Position numbers and translations under genes: made by a program
The notes under the pieces: generated by a model
What the model saw: only the letters and a program-made list of their open reading frames with translations
The model's database searches: none
Told to the model about the DNA's origin: nothing
Assembly: GCA_000226015.1 (NCBI GenBank)
Contig: JH152843.1
Span: forward strand, 104,168-148,892
Source of the DNA: Mnemiopsis leidyi
Lineage: Eukaryota; Ctenophora; Tentaculata; Lobata; Bolinopsidae
Direction of reading: 5' to 3'
DNA length: 44,725 nucleotides
Part shown: in pieces, positions 11,532 to 20,437 of the stretch
Layout: every line of letters starts with the position of its first letter
Position numbering within the stretch: position 1 is the stretch's first letter

Positions 11532-11652
11532 TCAACTTTTAGCATTTTTCAAATCAGTGCAAAATATTTCAAATGCCCAATGCAAATACTCATCTTGAAA
11601 TATTTCCGCCAAAAATGGACGGGTTCCTGCTACTATGTATAGTTTGGTGAAC
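11532..11652 (-). CDS. unrecognised terminal exon candidate
   Basis: On the minus strand a frame preceded by an acceptor-like cttctattgtcag reads FTKLYIVAGTRPFL, then EIFQDEYLHWAFEIF, and ends at a stop. The amphipathic, aromatic-rich composition looks coding rather than random. I do not recognise the family. It could be an alternative last exon of the same transcript as the segment at 11846-12039, or a decayed exon. Direct joining of the two does not keep frame with the splice sites I can see. Confidence 0.3.
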
Positions 11653-11845
11653 TGACAATAGAAGCGAAAAAGAATAAAACAAAAATAATTTGAATAAAAC
11701 AGCAGAGAAACTAAGAAACATTTATATACCAATACAGTCAAGCTACAAAACGCATTGCCCAAATAAAATCACTTAAATCTAACATGCAATCAAATGAAAC
11801 ACAACAAATACAATAAAATACAACAAACCTTTCTATATTTGTATG

Positions 11846-12039
11846 TTACAGGCTGTACAACCTGAATGCCATGAAAGATTTAAGATGAAGTACAGTAGAC
11901 TGAAACATTACAAATTGATTATTATCATCTAATACGGGACGTTCAAAATCATTCCACATAAAGACATAAGATGTAACATCACCTAAAATGTTATACATAT
12001 TGAGGTATTGAGTAACTTCACAAAGATAGGACTCAATTT
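11846..12039 (-). CDS. unrecognised exon candidate, C-terminal
   Basis: A 64-codon open segment on the minus strand. It starts after an acceptor-like ttgttacgcag (AG at 12041-12040) and ends with a TAA at 11848-11846. It reads IESYLCEVTQYLNMYNI, later VFMWNDFERPVLDDNNQF and ends FMAFRLYSL. The frame stays open upstream to about 12090. It lies 760 bp past the stop of the giant membrane-protein gene, on the same strand. The family is not recognised. It may be the 3' exon of a gene whose other exons I could not define. Confidence 0.35.
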
Positions 12040-12425
12040 CTGCGTAACAAATTTCAAGTTTTTTACTTAACCATTGTTGGTATAATACGAAACGTTATTT
12101 AGTGATTGAAAATTCATGTATGATTTATCATGATACATATTATATGAAGTTATGGGCCCCTATGCCCTAAAATTTATTATCATAAAAGGTAAGATAACAG
12201 CAAAACAATTCTGAATGCAGAACAAGTCTAGATAATTCTATGTAACTAATTAACAAAAAATAATACTTAAAAAGTAAAAAAGGAGTTCATTATATACATG
12301 TTGCATTAAACTTACACTCAGTAGTATTTAACAATCAATATTATGTAAAGCATTGAACAAAAACAACATCACACTCACTTCAACGTCGCGGAAAAGACAA
12401 TACAAGAGTACAAGTTCTGAAACAG

Positions 12426-12549
12426 GCAAGTAGTTTCTGTATCACTTAAACATATTGATTTTTTGTAAGAGCTTTAAAACTAAACAAGCAAGTAGTTTCT
12501 GTATCACTCAAACATATTGATTTTTTGTAAGAGGTTTAAAACGAATAAC
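12426..12549. repeat. 62-bp direct duplication
   Basis: Two copies of a 62-bp segment starting gcaagtagtttctgtatcac (12426 and 12488) with few differences. They lie about 250 bp past the stop codon of the giant membrane-protein gene, probably in its 3' UTR or flank. Confidence 0.85.
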
Positions 12550-12798
12550 AATATCTTGCATTAACTATTGATGCTATGCATGTAGCATCAATAAATATCT
12601 CAATGATATTTATAAGATAACTCTCAATAAAAGCTACAACATCAAATATATATATATATGTATAATAGTCAGCAATACAGAAAAGATATCCACCTCTTAG
12701 TTGAAAAAACACTATCAACTGAAGCAAACGATTTAGAATGAGGTAGAAGAATAGATAGTCATTTCATCTAAGCTCATTTGTTCAATACATTGTTAACT

Positions 12799-15700
12799 TC
12801 AGTCTCTAAATCTCCACTCCAGTTGGGCTAAACTATTTAAAACCTTGTTCAACTTCACACTTTTACCAGCCGCAACGAGGCTAAAAGATCCATTCTTCTC
12901 TTTACACGAACAAGATGTAATGTTGTGGGACAACATACCTTTCTTGCCATATGGAAACGGTTTTCCAAAGTTGATCCTCTTGTTCCACTTTCTAATTCGG
13001 GAAATGACAATTGGATTTGTCAGTATTATACTAGCACCAACTGCTGCTTTAAAACCATCTCCTTCAATACCCTTTACCACAATTTCTACCTCCTTGAACA
13101 TTTCCACTGTTATGTTCCATAAATTGCTATCATCTTCACTTCCTAAAGTTACTTTGTAGATAAGAGGAGTGTCAGAGTCACCAGAAGGAATAATCTTCCT
13201 GAAGACAGACACCCAAGGCTCAGGAAGAAGCGACATCAGTTTCTCAACTCCTTTTCGGTGAAGGTTCAGTTTGAGTGAGGTTATGTCTGACAGAGGGACG
13301 TAGGAGGGTAAATGTGAATCATCCTTGTGAGGAGGCAGCACATCTGACTCCTCAGCTCTGACAATCTCCCTTGGTTTGTGGTAGGTAGAGGTGAGGTTAT
13401 CCTGAAGCTTAAGTGAACAATCACGCAGCCCTATCCAATTTGATGTGCTCACTTCATCTCGCCATTGCTGAAGATTCACAATGAACTCATAACTGCAACT
13501 ATCATATGATATATGTTCCTCTAGAAGAAGTAGCAATTCTATACCAGTACAATGAGAATCAGATAGTTGCTTCTCCTTTGCCCCGGGAACTGTCTCATTT
13601 AAAACCCAGCCAGCTTTAAAAATACCACCTGGGTTCGGATCTCTCTTTAAAATTTCTTCAAGCTGACTGGTTGCATCATACTTTTTGTAGGACCCTATCG
13701 GTACCAGGTACATGGAAGGGGTAGGAAGGAAGAACTCGTCTTCTGCAGGACAAGCAGTTGTATCAGGAAGATGAGGAACAGTACTGACATCTTGGTCTGG
13801 AGTGTCTACAACGTCATTATAGGAGGGAGGTGGAGGAACAACCAGCATCTCTGGGTCGTAACTTGGTGGTGGGGGAAGTCCATCAACATTTACATATTCA
13901 TCTGTAGGAGGTTCAAAGTCTTTGTCGTTCTTGTCAGCTACTCGCACTGATTTCAACATCCTCATGAAGGGTTTCCTGACTTTTCTCCAATGTGGAATGA
14001 AGTTTGGTTTTTGTTCTGCCATGTCTGCATTCACGATTTCTTTGATGATCCTTTTGAATTGCAACCTTGCTTTTTCCTCCACAGACTTAGTTTTGAAGAT
14101 CTTGGTCAAGATCAGGCAAATGATTATACTCAGTATGATCAATATCAAGACTGCAAGTGGGATGGCAAAATCCATAAGTCGAATAGTGTCATTGAATATC
14201 AGCGTTTTTTCTGACCATGATTTATGCGAATCATTCATTTCAATGACCTCAAACACTAGCATGCCCAAAGTAATAAAGAGCACTATTACAAAGGACTCAA
14301 TCCTCCAAATAAGAAGGCCTTTAGCATTGCTCACTTCCATACCAGTTATCAACGGGAAAAATAAAGATGAAATGATCAGAATCACCATAAGGGCACTCAC
14401 AAAACCTAACACTGAGACTTTCTCTTCACTAAAAAGGCCGATACCCACAACCAATGCCAGTTTGAACAGATTAACAAGGGCGGAATAAGGAGGTGAGAAC
14501 TGCAAGTCCACCTTCCTGTTGGTTACATCAGTGTATTGCAAGCAGTATAACAGGGAAGTCAGCACATACCATACCATCATGAAAAAACTTATTGGAGCTA
14601 GGATAAGATGTGCACCAGACCAGCAGGCGATATCTGGATCGTCAAACAGTGAAGGGCAAACAGTTGCATTTGAACAATCTGTGTAATCGCATGCCAGGAG
14701 CGATATGCTCATTTCTGGGAGACTGACAAAGAGGGTTATTCCGAAGAAGCTGAGGAATGATCTCCAAACAAAGTGACTTGAGCTGAAGTGTCCTTTCTCT
14801 ACTTTCTTAGTGACTCCCTCAAGCAGAGTAGGAACAGTGCATACCACCAACCAGATAACGAACAAGGTTACTAGGAATCCAAACCTTAGTTCATAGCTGT
14901 AAATGTCTAGAAGGATGTATTGAGCAACTGTCCTGATATCTGTAGCATATGGCACAACCAGATTTCTGATGGAAAATATAAGGGCTAGTAGCTGAACAAG
15001 CTCCAAAAGTTCTTGGAATACCACTTGAGCATTAAACCAGTTGTACCGAATGTAGTCAATCGTTTTTACTTTTCTGCTTTCTACATCTTTTCTTTTGGTC
15101 ATTGCCACCACGAAAGCTGCCATTATTAATCCAATAATAGCAAGGAAACCAGCTATGTAGATGGCAATACTGCTGTCCTTTGTACCACTGTCATTCAACA
15201 CCACTTCTGAGATCTTGTGGACTATGATAAACGGTCCAGACATAATAAAAGCATATACTGGTATGGAAAGTATGAATGTGATGCCTACACTCTCACAAAG
15301 ATTTGCTGCCTTGATTGTATTGATTATAACAGAAAGTGGAATGAGAATGACAAACAGTAAGGAAGCAAACAAGAACACAACAGTGTCCCACTTGAAAAGC
15401 AGCCCTAGCAGTTTGAGCAGATCTTTCAATATGTTGACAGGGTATTTGTCAGCAGTTTTCCTGGCCGCTGACAAGCTTCTTTTACTCAGGAGATCATGAG
15501 CAAGGTCACCTAACAGTGCTGGACAGCGATAAATGGACAAAATCACAATGAAAATTTTCAGGATAGCCAGCCAATCCAGCAAGTATTCTTTTGTTTGCTC
15601 CAAACAAGCATCACGAACCCTAAACCTACAATAGGAAACTTTCAGCATGTTCTTTATCATAACTGGAACTCTGTAAATGAAGATGGAATTCAGAAGGAAA

Positions 15701-18636
15701 AGAGCAATTGTACCAAAGTAGCCAGATGTAATGGTGTGGATGATGACTCTTTGATTTTGCTTTCTTGTTCTTAAAAGGAAGCCGTTTTTGTCACTCCATA
15801 GAGCTGGCATATCGACCTCAAAGTTCTCAAGTTGCTCATAAAATTCTTCCAGCTTATCATTAACAACCTTGATATCTTCATTCCAAGTCTCAAGATTTTT
15901 CTGCCTTGCCGAAACACATGGCTTTAGACAGTACATTTCCTCCAGTTTATATCTTCTACAGAACATGTAGGGCTTCTTGCTCTCATAGAAATAGATATTT
16001 GCCAATATGTAAATTAATCGATCATCTAGCTCTCTCTCAAGCATTTTGTCCCTAGAATCTTTGATTTCTTCGATGTAAACCATTACTTCATCTATGAACC
16101 TCTTTGAAATTGAATCTGGCATTGAAGTATATAGCTGGTGATACTTTACAAAGACAGAAAGAGCGGAATCAATGCGTTGTTGCATAGATTTTCTATGCTT
16201 AATAATGTAGCGAAGTTTATTAAGATACTCTTTAGACTTCTTTGCCTTTAAGTGATCTTTGTCCTCTAAGAAATTAATCCAGATAGCTATAGGGCGCACA
16301 ATAGTCAGCAGCAAGAATAAAAGGAAAAAGGCAATGTCTTGCAGTAAATGATTTGTTTCATCAACCATGATAAAGAAGAACTCTTGATAGAAGTCACCAC
16401 ATTCCAAGAAACGTTGCAAAAGAAATGGTATTTGGTAAACAAAAGCACAGTTGATGGCAAGCATCAGGAATGATGGAACATCAAGGAAAAGACCAAAAAT
16501 GTTCAAACATATAGCCTTACGTATTTTCCAGCCTCTAGCACCAAAGAATAAGTCAGCAAGAGATGGCTTCTTTTTGGAAACGATATCTACATCCGGATCT
16601 ACCTCATCATTGCTTTTAATTTTTTCCACTTTTGTATCTGGTTTTTCAGTTTTAACCTCGGTGAGTTCAATAACCGTAGTCTCTTTGTCTTGTCCTACTG
16701 CAGTATTTTCATCATCTTTAATCTGAATTTGATGTGTATCAATAGTCCCGACAGAATCACAAGCAACATTAACTTTCAATGTTTCTGGAGTAATGTCTTC
16801 AGCTTCTTCATCACCGCCATCATCATCGTCATCATCTGGAGTTTCAGGTTTACTGTGCTTGATTATTTTTCTAACCATTGGCTTGATTCTCCAAAGAGTG
16901 CCAAAAATTACAACAAGAAACACCAACATGAAAATGTCGACAAAAAGCAAACCAAACTGTTTCAATACAGCAATGTGGATATTGAAAGAAGAATTTGACC
17001 CTTGGCCTTCCAATACCTTTTTCGAATGCCTTATGTCTTTTATTTCCTTGACAAGAAAAGGGAATCTCCATCCAGTTGCAACGACTATGACACCAAATAT
17101 GGCAGTAAAAAGATCACACAGGGTGAAAACAAAAGATGCCAAGATAACCCGCCTCATGTTCATCTGAAAACGTGTCTTCCACCAAATACTTGTGGAATCA
17201 GAACCGCTCTGTCTATTTTCAGTAAAAGAATCGAAAACTGTCAGCAGTCTCCAAGGAAAGCACCAACAAAAGCAAACTGTACAAGCGAACGCTAATATGA
17301 CTGGAATATCTATCAAAAAGAAAAGGAATTCCCACCAAAATTGCAGTCGCACTTTCTTGAACTTTCTTGAGACCGATTTACTTGAGCTTAAAGGAAACAT
17401 TTGAATGAAGAAAATGAGTCTCCATGAGAATATGGTAATAAACATCGGAGGAATCGATAACAGATCAACGAAAACTTGCCCGGCATGAAACAAAATAGAA
17501 TATCTAAGGTCAAGCTCATCTTTGCGCTTCATCTTGGATTTGAAGAACCTCTGAAATTTCATGACCAAAATAGGGAATCTCCACGAGCAAAACACTATTG
17601 AAATGGGTACAAGAGTGGCGAGATCGATGCAATATCTCAAAAAATGTGTTACTATTGCACCCCTGAGGGTCCACTCAGCTTGCCTTTTAGCGTAATCGCC
17701 GTTTTTCCCGGCCAAATTATCTCTAAATATTTTGAATTTCTTGAAGAGAATAGGTGCTCTCCATGAGAACAACAGAAGAACAGCAAGAGGAAGCATGAGA
17801 ATGTCAAGAATTAGTCTAAGGAAGCTATAGAATATTCTCAAACGGAAGCTGCACTCAATATCTTCCATTTCGTCAATGGTACAGGGTCTAGCAATAACTG
17901 CAGATCTGGCAGTGTCTGCAAGTTGATCTCCTTCAGCAGATCCCACAGCTACATCATGGATTTGATATTGATCTATCCAACGGGTAAAATAGAGGACCAT
18001 GACAGGCAATCTCCAAGTGAGACATTGAACCACAAACAGGATCAAGGTAAGGATATCGACCATAAGCAACAGGAACTCTTTCATTATGCTGCATTTTCTT
18101 CCAATGTCCCTAGTTTCTACTTGGATATATGCACGTCTTGCACGCCACGAGCAAAACACCGGGATTGCAAATGGAATGATTAGGAAATCAGTCATCAAGC
18201 CTAAGAAAGATTTGAGAATATCGGCTCGGATTTCAAAGCCGATGTACCCGAAATCTCTCCAGCAGTACTCTTCAAACCACTTCTTGTTCTTCTTCTCCTT
18301 GTGGTAGAGCAGCAGGCCGAGTCTCCAGAAGAAAACAGTTTCTAAGAGCAGCATGATGGCAAAAGGAATGTCGCTGATAAAGATCAAGATCTGCAGTATG
18401 CCAGCGCCTCTCCACGTCCAGAACCTCCAATCTTTGTCATCTCTATATCTCCAGATGAGGTGTACGGTAGGGTAGGCTCGGACTATGGTACAGATAGCAA
18501 CCAAGTTGAAGGCGAGTCCTACCAGATCAAGAACACGTTGAACCGTGAACCAAGCAAGGGTGCCTGCCGTCCTGCAAGTCTTGACGACTACAGTGCGAAT
18601 ACACGATATAACTATGTCGTCCTCTATTGATGTCAT
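12799..18636 (-). CDS. Giant intronless polytopic membrane protein with repeated Asp/Trp-Arg modules (unknown family)
   Basis: One open frame of 1945 residues without introns, in a region where most genes are spliced. Residues 1-595 are nine hydrophobic modules. In most, an acidic residue inside the segment (D89, D150, D194, D278, D338, D391, D508, D567) is followed exactly 14-15 residues later by Trp-Arg (W104, W164, W208, W292, W352, W405, W523, W582), often as SWRxPxL. The module at D443/W462 has extra residues. Residues 600-690 are an acidic linker with a run of six Asp. Residues 700-1515 hold more membrane segments, some with weaker Y(R/Q)xP versions (Y734, Y988, Y1036), and a charged helical stretch at 795-945. 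A cytosol-like C-terminal domain (1516-1945) starts with two PPSY motifs (about 1600-1606), potential WW-domain ligands. I do not recognise the family or its function. An out-of-frame ATG lies 13 nt before the chosen start, just after a ctccag acceptor-like site. Confidence 0.93.
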   Translation of the reverse strand: MTSIEDDIVISCIRTVVVKTCRTAGTLAWFTVQRVLDLVGLAFNLVAICTIVRAYPTVHLIWRYRDDKDWRFWTWRGAGILQILIFISDIPFAIMLLLETVFFWRLGLLLYHKEKKNKKWFEEYCWRDFGYIGFEIRADILKSFLGLMTDFLIIPFAIPVFCSWRARRAYIQVETRDIGRKCSIMKEFLLLMVDILTLILFVVQCLTWRLPVMVLYFTRWIDQYQIHDVAVGSAEGDQLADTARSAVIARPCTIDEMEDIECSFRLRIFYSFLRLILDILMLPLAVLLLFSWRAPILFKKFKIFRDNLAGKNGDYAKRQAEWTLRGAIVTHFLRYCIDLATLVPISIVFCSWRFPILVMKFQRFFKSKMKRKDELDLRYSILFHAGQVFVDLLSIPPMFITIFSWRLIFFIQMFPLSSSKSVSRKFKKVRLQFWWEFLFFLIDIPVILAFACTVCFCWCFPWRLLTVFDSFTENRQSGSDSTSIWWKTRFQMNMRRVILASFVFTLCDLFTAIFGVIVVATGWRFPFLVKEIKDIRHSKKVLEGQGSNSSFNIHIAVLKQFGLLFVDIFMLVFLVVIFGTLWRIKPMVRKIIKHSKPETPDDDDDDGGDEEAEDITPETLKVNVACDSVGTIDTHQIQIKDDENTAVGQDKETTVIELTEVKTEKPDTKVEKIKSNDEVDPDVDIVSKKKPSLADLFFGARGWKIRKAICLNIFGLFLDVPSFLMLAINCAFVYQIPFLLQRFLECGDFYQEFFFIMVDETNHLLQDIAFFLLFLLLTIVRPIAIWINFLEDKDHLKAKKSKEYLNKLRYIIKHRKSMQQRIDSALSVFVKYHQLYTSMPDSISKRFIDEVMVYIEEIKDSRDKMLERELDDRLIYILANIYFYESKKPYMFCRRYKLEEMYCLKPCVSARQKNLETWNEDIKVVNDKLEEFYEQLENFEVDMPALWSDKNGFLLRTRKQNQRVIIHTITSGYFGTIALFLLNSIFIYRVPVMIKNMLKVSYCRFRVRDACLEQTKEYLLDWLAILKIFIVILSIYRCPALLGDLAHDLLSKRSLSAARKTADKYPVNILKDLLKLLGLLFKWDTVVFLFASLLFVILIPLSVIINTIKAANLCESVGITFILSIPVYAFIMSGPFIIVHKISEVVLNDSGTKDSSIAIYIAGFLAIIGLIMAAFVVAMTKRKDVESRKVKTIDYIRYNWFNAQVVFQELLELVQLLALIFSIRNLVVPYATDIRTVAQYILLDIYSYELRFGFLVTLFVIWLVVCTVPTLLEGVTKKVEKGHFSSSHFVWRSFLSFFGITLFVSLPEMSISLLACDYTDCSNATVCPSLFDDPDIACWSGAHLILAPISFFMMVWYVLTSLLYCLQYTDVTNRKVDLQFSPPYSALVNLFKLALVVGIGLFSEEKVSVLGFVSALMVILIISSLFFPLITGMEVSNAKGLLIWRIESFVIVLFITLGMLVFEVIEMNDSHKSWSEKTLIFNDTIRLMDFAIPLAVLILIILSIIICLILTKIFKTKSVEEKARLQFKRIIKEIVNADMAEQKPNFIPHWRKVRKPFMRMLKSVRVADKNDKDFEPPTDEYVNVDGLPPPPSYDPEMLVVPPPPSYNDVVDTPDQDVSTVPHLPDTTACPAEDEFFLPTPSMYLVPIGSYKKYDATSQLEEILKRDPNPGGIFKAGWVLNETVPGAKEKQLSDSHCTGIELLLLLEEHISYDSCSYEFIVNLQQWRDEVSTSNWIGLRDCSLKLQDNLTSTYHKPREIVRAEESDVLPPHKDDSHLPSYVPLSDITSLKLNLHRKGVEKLMSLLPEPWVSVFRKIIPSGDSDTPLIYKVTLGSEDDSNLWNITVEMFKEVEIVVKGIEGDGFKAAVGASIILTNPIVISRIRKWNKRINFGKPFPYGKKGMLSHNITSCSCKEKNGSFSLVAAGKSVKLNKVLNSLAQLEWRFRD

Positions 18637-18639
18637 CGC

Positions 18640-19328
18640 TCAGCTTCATGACCTGGAGAAACACAGATTATCTACTTATTTATCTTGTGGTTAGCTTTGA
18701 CTTAATAAGGTCATATAACATTAACTGTTTCAATGAAAAAATTCCAGTAATGACGTTTATTACATTTGCAAAACAGTCGTTTTAAAAGAATCGCTTTTTG
18801 TAAGAGTAATTACAATTTCGTTTCAAATATCGAAATTAGATTTTTAAACTTTACCTTATTAGATTACTTATGTACAAGCATATGCAGTGCGTCATGTATT
18901 TGTCAGCAGCTTGATCTATCTGAATATTTGTGGTGCGAAACAATTAAACTCAAATGGTTACATATTTATTCTTGTTTGAATAAAAAAGTCAAATAATTTA
19001 TAAAATTATAGCCTTCTTAATCGGTAAAGAAGTTAAAAACTGCCGATTCATGATAGCGGTTCCGAGCATCAAAAAAACCAGTTGTAACCTACTTACCAGG
19101 CAGACACGAATAGACATTTTCTAAACCAGAAAGATATAGAGAAAGTTTGTCTTGGAAGAGGTCACTAATTTATCGTGCATCATGTGATAGCGATTGACCA
19201 ATGAGCATCGAGGTATGGCAAATCGGTATTGAACAACGTTATCACGTGATTTAAACGATTTGTGACTACTGTCTATTAATACCTTCCTCTTTTAACGGTA
19301 CATAGTGCGAAAAACATAAATGATAAGC
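18640..19328. other. intergenic, no gene seen
   Basis: AT-rich spacer of about 690 bp between the KH-domain gene stop and the giant membrane-protein gene start. No exon, RNA gene or repeat array stands out. Confidence 0.5.
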
Positions 19329-20027
19329 TTATTCATCTCGAGAACCACCTTCGTCGTTAATATAAAATTGCCGATAATTCAAATTGTCATCTACCTTAGG
19401 CCCAGAACTAAGTTTTTGTACAACAAAGTTAACAGCATTCTTAACATTATCTTCTTCTCCTCTGATATGGATTATTCTCTCTTTCAAATCGTCATGAAAT
19501 TTCTGCTTTTCGTAAATATAAAACTGATCTAATTGGAAATTTTGTGTGGTATGAGACTTATTCTTTCCCTTGAAGTCATTAAAATCTTTAGCCAAGGAGA
19601 GCGGGGTTATCAAACTTATCCCTTTTTTTCTTTCATTAGCTGCTTCAGGATTTTTCACATATTCCGGAACTTCCACCATCCGAAAACTGTCATAAATTTT
19701 GTAAATCGCATTTAACACATCATCCGTTTTTCCTTCGATCATCAGAACACGTTCAAGAGAATTAGGAAAGAAATTTCCCCACCTTGATATTTTCAAATGC
19801 GAGTTGGTCTCATTTTGTATCCGATTGATATTTTCAAACCTCTCTCCGATAAATGGCCCGACAGACCAGCGAGGTAGAGTGACTTTGATTCTTGTTGGCG
19901 TGTTGCCAACTTCCTGATTGTCAGGAAGCTCCTGTTCCACTTCCTGAGCTGGTACCGACTCTGAGAGAGTGCGCTGCAGGATAACAGGTAGCCTGAGTAC
20001 CGATGTAGATCGAACAAATCGTAACAT
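19329..20027 (-). CDS. KH-domain protein with mitochondrial-type N-terminus
   Basis: A 232-residue single-exon protein. The first 20 residues are Arg-rich, hydrophobic and free of acids (MLRFVRSTSVLRLPVILQR), as in a mitochondrial presequence. Residues about 46-117 form a KH domain resembling NOVA/PCBP types: VGPFIGERFENI takes the place of the GXXG loop region, followed by ETNSHLKISR, then a FFPNSLERVLMI block like the YPGTTERV block of NOVA. The second Gly of GXXG is Phe here. Residues about 180-205 (KERIIHIRGEEDNVKNAV) look like the end of a second, decayed KH fold. The likely role is RNA binding or assembly in mitochondria, but that is inference. An AG directly precedes the ATG. The mS26-like gene ends 411 bp upstream on the same strand. 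Confidence 0.8.
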   Translation of the reverse strand: MLRFVRSTSVLRLPVILQRTLSESVPAQEVEQELPDNQEVGNTPTRIKVTLPRWSVGPFIGERFENINRIQNETNSHLKISRWGNFFPNSLERVLMIEGKTDDVLNAIYKIYDSFRMVEVPEYVKNPEAANERKKGISLITPLSLAKDFNDFKGKNKSHTTQNFQLDQFYIYEKQKFHDDLKERIIHIRGEEDNVKNAVNFVVQKLSSGPKVDDNLNYRQFYINDEGGSRDE

Positions 20028-20437
20028 CTGTCCTTTTAGAGGGAAGGTTTAATTATATCAGTCAATGGGTAGGGCTTACTTTATCGTGCAAGATTCATAC
20101 TTATAAAATATTTCAAAAAATGTCACAAAATTGCAGTTTTCCGAATACCTTGAGAATAATATCACCACATGACTGTAAAACTGTTGCATGGCTGACTGAA
20201 TATATCGCAGAGGTGGCCTATACAATTGTTCTATATGATTATAGGATTGTTTAGTTTACTGCACATGAGATTATAATTGGAAATATCTTCAAACAGTTTT
20301 GCTGCCTACCAGAACGACAAACTCAACTCTAAAAACTCAAAAGACAAAACAAGGAGTACGTTTTAGAATTCCACACTAAACCAAAAATAAAAACTGTGAA
20401 ACAAGAAGAGTCAACAGTCTGGTCCCTAAGTAACAAT

